A stretch of DNA of 64,000 nucleotides from positions 1,854,033 to 1,918,032 of the forward strand of contig CM040447.1 of assembly GCA_022749755.1 (NCBI GenBank), written 5' to 3'. Source of the stretch: Azadirachta indica. Its lineage: Eukaryota; Streptophyta; Magnoliopsida; Sapindales; Meliaceae. The position numbers and the translations under genes are program-made. Below, piece by piece: positions 58,160-64,000 of the stretch. Below the pieces are notes generated by a model. The model was not told the origin of the DNA and did not search any database. It saw only the letters and a program-made list of their open reading frames with translations. The number at the start of each line of letters is the position of its first letter. Positions within the stretch are counted from its first letter, which is position 1.

Positions 58160-59811
58160 GGGTCTGTTTGGTTTAACTTTTCAAGTAGAGGTTTTACAAA
58201 TAGAGTTTTTATAAACGGAACTTTTTTAAATAGAGCCTTGGAGAAAAAAATTTTAACTATTTGGTTGTCAATTAAAAAAGTCCTTTTGCAAAAGTCAATC
58301 ATTTGGTTGCACAATTTTAAAAGTACTTTTGTTTAATTAAATTACTGAAAAGGGTATATTATAAAATTTATTTAATAATTATAAAATATATATATAAAAT
58401 TGACTATTTTATTTTAAAGTTGTACTATTTAAATACACTTATATTACTCAAAATTTGAAATAATTAAGTCTCACATTCCAAAGCAAATCTTTTGCCTCTA
58501 GGAATGAATAATTTTTTTATATTTTTAATAAATGTCTCAAAAATTGTTCAGCATTACAATCCATTTTGATTCCTTTCTCAGTGCAAATATTCTCATTTTT
58601 GGAAACTACATATGGATATAAGGTAACAAGAGAACATGTAGAAAATTATTGAACAAAATTGCCTTGTTGAATAAGGAAATGCTTTCAACAGAATGGAAAA
58701 TATAAAGAACAATCAATTTTATTATAAGATTTGCTGAGCACTTTTAATTGATGGTGAATGGAACACAGCTCTCTTCTACCTTCAATCTTTTCTAATTTTC
58801 GTCCATCGTAGTTTCCATTATAAACGAAAGGATATATATCAATCAAAAAAATAAAAAAACTAAAATATATACCAATCAAAAAAATAAAACACTAAAAATG
58901 ACCTAACTTGGCAGTAATCTAAATTAGTTTAAAAATACGTAAAATATCCAAATTAAAGAAAAATGAAAAAAAATTCTTAAGAAGAGTATACGTTTTTGTC
59001 CCTACATATCTAAGAAATAATTAGTTAAACATAGTTGTTTTAATATTAACAATTTAATTGCTTTTGTTTTATACTACTAAGGACTAAAATGATATATTTT
59101 AACAGTATGTTTAATAATATTATGTATTTAAAACTTATGGATAGTAAGGTTATAATTTTGATTTTTCCTAACGAATGCAGGAAAAGAAAAACACAGCAAA
59201 GAAAGGGAAAAGAAACACAGACAGACAGCATGCATGTAGGGAAGAAGGAGAAACCATCCAAGAAACTAAAGGGAACATGATTACGCAAAATTCATTCATA
59301 TAATTCAATATTATAAACAAAATTATGAATACATAAAATTAATCTATTGTTATAATAGAACAATTCTTCATGAATGATTTTCATCAATCAAACCAATTAA
59401 AATACAAATTAAATTTTAATAAACAAAGACAATAAAAACAGATAAATTATTTGTAAACTTACGTATAAAAGATGAGCTAACCTTATAGATTTTGTTGTAG
59501 AGATGGTGATCAATGATGCTTGTAAACTTTGTTACAAGAATGGTGGTCAATGATACTTGTAACTATTATAACGTAAAAGACATTTAGGGTTTTATTTTTT
59601 TTCTTGAAGTGTATGGTGGAATTTAAGAAATAATATTAGGGTATTTTTGACGTTAAGCGCAATTTGAACTTCTTTCCGTTGAGTTTTTTGAGCTTTTTTA
59701 AATCCATCAAAATTTTTTTTCATGACAACCAAACAACACCAAAAAAAATTAAAAAGGGTTTTTAACGCTAAAAAAGTCCTTTTAACTAATAAAAAAAAAA
59801 CAAATGGACAC
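58160..59811. mobile_element. Possible Tourist/PIF-Harbinger-like element
   Basis: The left end GGGTCTGTTTGG and the reverse complement of the right end GTGTCCATTTGT match at 8 of 12 positions; both flanks show TTAA (58,156-58,159 and 59,812-59,815). Inside both ends are related T-rich words with AGTCCTTTT and AACCAAA/TTTGGTT. About 1.65 kb, without a transposase frame. Patches at 58,680-58,830 and 59,170-59,280 are less AT-rich and may be captured DNA, but no family was recognised. Confidence 0.4.
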
Positions 59812-60727
59812 TTAATTATATACCTATATAAAAACTAATAACTCACCTTATTTCTATTTTAAGAACTAAAAATAAGTAATATGCTCAATAGAGTATAATT
59901 ACTTAAAAAATTAATGAAAATAAAATTATTTTTATTTTAAAATTAACAAATCAAATAAACGCATGAAATATATCTGATCACAATTAATTTAAATAAACTA
60001 TTATATTATTTACTATATAAGTTCATTTAAATATTACTTACTATATAAAACAAACAAAACCAAATATACTCGAGGCTTGATTATACTAGTTGGTTTATTT
60101 TATAATTTTTTAATAATTTGTCAATATAAACTATTATTTTATATTTGAAAAGTTAGGGTTTGATTAAGGTGGATAAAATTAAATTTTAATAATTAATAAA
60201 TTTATGATTTAAAAATAAAAATTAAGCAACTTTATTAACCAATAAACTATTAAAACAAAATAGATTTGTTAATTAATAAACTTAAAACAACAATTGAAAT
60301 AATCATATTTTATTGGGTAAAATAATTACTATTAATTTTTTAAATACAAATAATAATATAAGTAGATCATGAAAATTTATTCAGATTTATTTGTATATAA
60401 CTATTAATAGTAAAAATAAATAAATATATATTTATTAAAAGAATAGGAGGCTCTACCAATTTTCACTTAACAAATCTCAAACAATCTATTTATAAAGATA
60501 CTTGGCACAAAGAAGTTTAAACAGTTCAAATATGGCCAAAATGTCAATAAAAAAATTTATTGTTATAATCGTGGATATAACTTTTCTATTTTTATTATTA
60601 TTATTGTCATTCTAAGAGTAGGACAAATAATAAACAAATCAAATTTAATGCAAATTAATTTCTACAATTCAAAAAAGAATACAAATTTTTCTAGAAAGAA
60701 CATATTTGTATGTAAATTTATCCACCG
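59812..60727. other. AT-rich intergenic DNA
   Basis: A/T-rich with no coding signal and no clear repeat ends. Confidence 0.55.

Positions 60728-60789
<62 letters not shown>
60728..60789. repeat. (ATT)n microsatellite, about 20 units
   Basis: Uninterrupted ATT repeats for 62 bp. Length and purity suggest it is polymorphic. Confidence 0.98.
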
Positions 60790-60790
<1 letters not shown>

Positions 60791-61669
60791 AAATTAATCG
60801 AATAATTATATTAAGTGCATAATGATTGAATTTTAAAATGGACTTATTTGTCTATAAACATTTCAACTTCTTCCCCATTTAGTTTTTGCTGATTTTCAGC
60901 TACTAAAATATAGTTTTATTTATAGTTTTTAATATTGTTGTTAACTACTAATAACTTTATTATTATTTAAATTTTTGTATTTGTCACTGTTTTGTTAAAT
61001 TTATACTTAAAATTTAAATCATACTTTATCTTGATATAAAATTACTAATAGTTAATTATAATTGTAAGAATAAACTAAAAGGATGAAAACAACGTTTGAT
61101 CCAAATTCACTTAATATTCTTCTTTTTTCAAAATAAATAAATAATTATTTATTTATTTATTTTGTTTCTTTATTTTTTTATTTAATTTAATGCACTATTA
61201 AATTTATTGTACTTTTGTCAGTATACATATTAATAATCTTCTTTTTCAACAATAAAAAATAAAAAATAATTATATTAAAGTACTATGATAATTATATTTT
61301 TTTATAAATAATATATTAAGAAAAAAAAATTTCTTTTGAAAAGGTTTTAAAAGAGAGTAAATTTACTTACAAAATACCAAAGTTTCATCTCCTACTGTTA
61401 CTCAAACTAAGAAAACTTATTAATGCAAAATTATTACATTAATGTATTATGATAATTATACTATTAATGTAATATATTAAATTAAAATGGTAATAAAATT
61501 GAAAAAGTGTGTTGCCTAGTATATAAATTATTAAAATAATTTATCAAATTGTAATATAATTGAAGTGCAAAATAATGTATGGGTCTTTTATTTTATTAAT
61601 AAAATAAAATAATATAAATTTATTTATAACAAATAGTTTCTAATGATCAATAGAAAATAATAACTATTA
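60790..61669. other. AT-rich intergenic DNA
   Basis: Contains TTATTTAT-type runs (61,140-61,170) and A-runs. No gene. Confidence 0.55.
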
Positions 61670-62509
61670 AGGTGTATTTGGCAACATGCATTACACTGTA
61701 TAGAATTGTAATAAATTGCATTAAATTGAATTATAATGGATTGTATTAGGTAAAAATTAATACAAACACCATGATTAATGTCTTAATTATACTATAAAAT
61801 ATTAACTATATAAAATTATATTTTTTATTAATTAATTATAGATTATTAGTTTTTATTAATAATAATATATAATAGTTGTTGTTAGTTGACCATTGGCCAT
61901 CATCCATTTAAGTTACTGTAAATATCAATAAAAATCTTATTAAACTTTTTACGCAATAGTACCATTATCCTTATCATTTAAGTAATTATTTGCCATACAT
62001 CTAAAATTGAATATTTAATACTAAAATTCAACTTCAAATTTTGCTGATAATAGTTGTTCAAATACTAATATTAATATTAATGGTACTATTATACAAAGTG
62101 TTTTAACAAGGATTCTATTAATATATGTGATGATCTAAATAGCGATATGTGGTGGCAATCAAGGCGGTAACTGGCAATGATCAATAGGAGTCCGTGGCAA
62201 AGGTCAATGGCAGTCGGTGGCAATAGTCAATGATCATTGGCGGTTAGGTTGTGTGGTCTATGATGACTATTAGTTAGTTGGTGATTGACAAAAATAACTT
62301 GATAATAAAATAATATAAAATTTTATTTGAATTATTTAGTGCATGTTTTATTTTGGGGGTATGAGTCAAGTTTTTACATATTAAATTGTATTAAATTTTT
62401 TTTTACAGTGCAATGTAACCTTTAAATATTATCAAACATGTGATAAAATATTTTTTTAATGCAAACCTTTTCTTTTTATACATATTAACACAGATTACCA
62501 AACATACCC
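61670..62509. mobile_element. Tourist-like MITE candidate, 840 bp
   Basis: The left end AGGTGTATTTGG and the reverse complement of the right end GGGTATGTTTGG are flanked by TTA on both sides (61,667-61,669 and 62,510-62,512), the PIF/Harbinger signature. Pairing weakens further in. The core (62,130-62,270) is GC-richer with repeated GGTGGCAAT / GGTCAATGGCAG words. Non-coding. Confidence 0.6.
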
Positions 62510-63200
62510 TTAATGTAAATATAAGAATTTAATTATCACACACACAATAATAATTATGTGTCAAAAATAATTATTAAACATTTTTAAATTTAACAAAATA
62601 TGATATATTTATGTAAAATACATCAATAAACTAAATAATAATAGTATATTATAGCACATTAATACTATAGTAGTTATTAATATATTATAACTTTATTTAT
62701 TTTATAGATAATATATTTTATTTATATTATATTTTATATTAATATTATATTATTAATATATTATAAAATAAATCAATTTTTATTTTATTTATATTATATT
62801 CATAACTATTTAATTATGAATATATTATAAAATAATATTTATTATTCTTATATTCATTTTTATTTAAGAGATTAAAAATATTTTTTAGATAATTATAATT
62901 ATATAAAAATATATTTATTATTTTAAAATATAAATTAAAAATTTTATGAATATTTTCAAAATTATTGAAACTAATTGACAAAATCTTATACGCCCATAAT
63001 TCCTCTTCCCTTTAACAGAATGCGTTATTTTTAAATATTACCGAGACACCAATGTTGATGATCGAGAAAATGTCTTGAATCCCCCTATATTTTGAGGTAA
63101 TTACTCAAACTGTTCTAATATTTTGAAAATATCTTGAACATTCCTACTATTGCCTCCGTCTAAGTTAGAAAAGCAACTTTGGCTACAATTATTCTAAAAG
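62510..63200. other. AT-rich intergenic DNA
   Basis: TATTAATAT-rich; 62,670-62,830 contains several self-complementary ATAATATATTAT words. No gene. Confidence 0.55.
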
Positions 63201-63459
63201 AGAATGCTTCTTACCCCTTTACTTTTTAAACTAATACTCCATTACTTTTTTATATTTTTTTTAATATGCCATATTCTTCTTGATTATTATATTTTTTTTA
63301 TTTTACCTTTTAGTTCAATTGGTTTATAAAATGGTAAAATCAAAAATATTTAAAATATTAAAGAACAAAATCAGAATTTAAGAGAGTGATGAGATATTAA
63401 AAAGAATATAAAAAAGTAATGAGGTATTAGTTTAAAAGTAATGAGATAATGAACATTCT
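63201..63459. mobile_element. Foldback MITE, about 260 bp
   Basis: The left arm (from AGAATG at 63,201 through TTTTTAAACTAATACTCC, CATTACTTTTTTATATT) pairs with the right arm (AATATAAAAAAGTAATG, AGGTATTAGTTTAAAA, ending CATTCT at 63,458) over about 75 bp with few mismatches. The target duplication is unclear. Confidence 0.75.
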
Positions 63460-64000
63460 TCCTTATCCTAATACCCCTTTTTAGTAGACTATAGGGCCAT
63501 GTACAAATTTTGTACAGATTGTTTGGGTCCCATAAATAGTAATTTACTACAATAATATATAATATCTTAGGTTTAATGATATATATATATATATATATTA
63601 GGGTCTACTTTTTCTATTTTTTCATTAATTATTAATATAATAATATATAAATATACTTTATTAATTTGTATATATAAATCCATCAAATGTCTTTATGAAC
63701 TTATTAATAAAATAATTTAAATTTTATAATATTATATTTTTTAAATAAACAATCATCAGTACAAAATTAATCATTGTTTTTCTTCAACTTCTTTTTTTTT
63801 ATTTTACAGAAATTGTATTAATAAAACAAACAAATTTGTATAGAGATTGAAAGTGCTAAATCAATAAAAAATGAAATACACAAAAATAAAATACTATTCC
63901 ATTTGAAATCTCTAATTTTGTCCCTTGCACGAATTAATTAATATTCTGTTTACACATTTTGTGATTTTATATCTTTAACTGTTGTACAATTTGATTAATT
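63460..64000. other. AT-rich intergenic DNA
   Basis: (AT)n tract at 63,578-63,599. No gene seen to the window end. Confidence 0.55.

Noticed and set aside
1..64000. CRISPR arrays, bacterial operons, rRNA or tRNA genes
   Set aside because: None seen. The tRNA-like words found are retrotransposon primer-binding sites, and the regular repeats are plant minisatellites or transposon ends.
1..64000. A previously undescribed multi-gene system
   Set aside because: Apart from FLS, every recognisable coding segment is a broken transposon gene or a captured gene fragment; no set of intact, co-oriented unknown genes is present.

Overview
The window is AT-rich plant nuclear DNA, almost certainly from a eudicot. 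The evidence is one intact three-exon flavonol synthase gene with GT-AG introns, set among Ty1/copia, Ty3/gypsy (Athila and Tat type), CACTA, Mutator-like and Tourist-like transposable elements. No bacterial, organellar, rRNA, tRNA or CRISPR feature was recognised. Two runs of exactly 100 N (802-901 and 45686-45785) are assembly gaps of unknown true size. The sequence does not identify the species.

Layout. 1-3,760: AT-rich intergenic DNA with a degenerate tandem duplication of about 0.5 kb. 3,765-6,352 (minus strand): flavonol synthase (FLS), the only gene in the window that looks functional, with its promoter upstream to about 6.65 kb. 8,038-15,996: a decayed CACTA element that carries a captured, intron-containing fragment of a proline/betaine transporter (ProT-like) gene. 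It was later split by a nearly complete copia retrotransposon (11,071-15,938) with TG...CA ends and an exact 5-bp target duplication. 16-24 kb: AT-rich DNA with old tandem duplications, a second CACTA end, and two long-inverted-repeat elements with 9-bp target duplications (18,562-19,770 and 22,397-23,344). 26.6-27.1 kb: a perfect 89-bp-period tandem duplication and a perfect 23-bp hairpin.

28.1-34.6 kb holds broken gene pieces: a DUF620-family pseudogene fragment joined to a copia fragment (minus strand), a multi-exon transposon-type Ulp1/C48 protease pseudogene with a DUF8039-like start (plus strand), and a DUF1985-like fragment (plus strand). 36.2-58 kb is a pile of retrotransposons: a SIRE-type copia LTR plus gag stub, a Tat-type gypsy on the plus strand, an Athila-type gypsy (plus strand, 45.8-52.8 kb) and a second Tat-type gypsy on the minus strand. 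Each Tat element carries a 3' minisatellite (about 95 and 91 bp period) followed by a coiled-coil-like reading frame on the opposite strand. 58-64 kb is AT-rich and holds two Tourist-like candidates, a foldback MITE and a long ATT microsatellite.

How the parts relate. FLS is a flavonoid-pathway gene and no other gene here works with it. The rest is transposon accumulation, nested insertion and decay, with at least two cases of host gene fragments moved at the DNA level (introns retained). I found no convincing new multi-gene biological system. The points most worth checking are the ProT-carrying CACTA element, the DUF620/copia chimera, the paired antisense frames of the two Tat elements, and the single-residue deletion in FLS.
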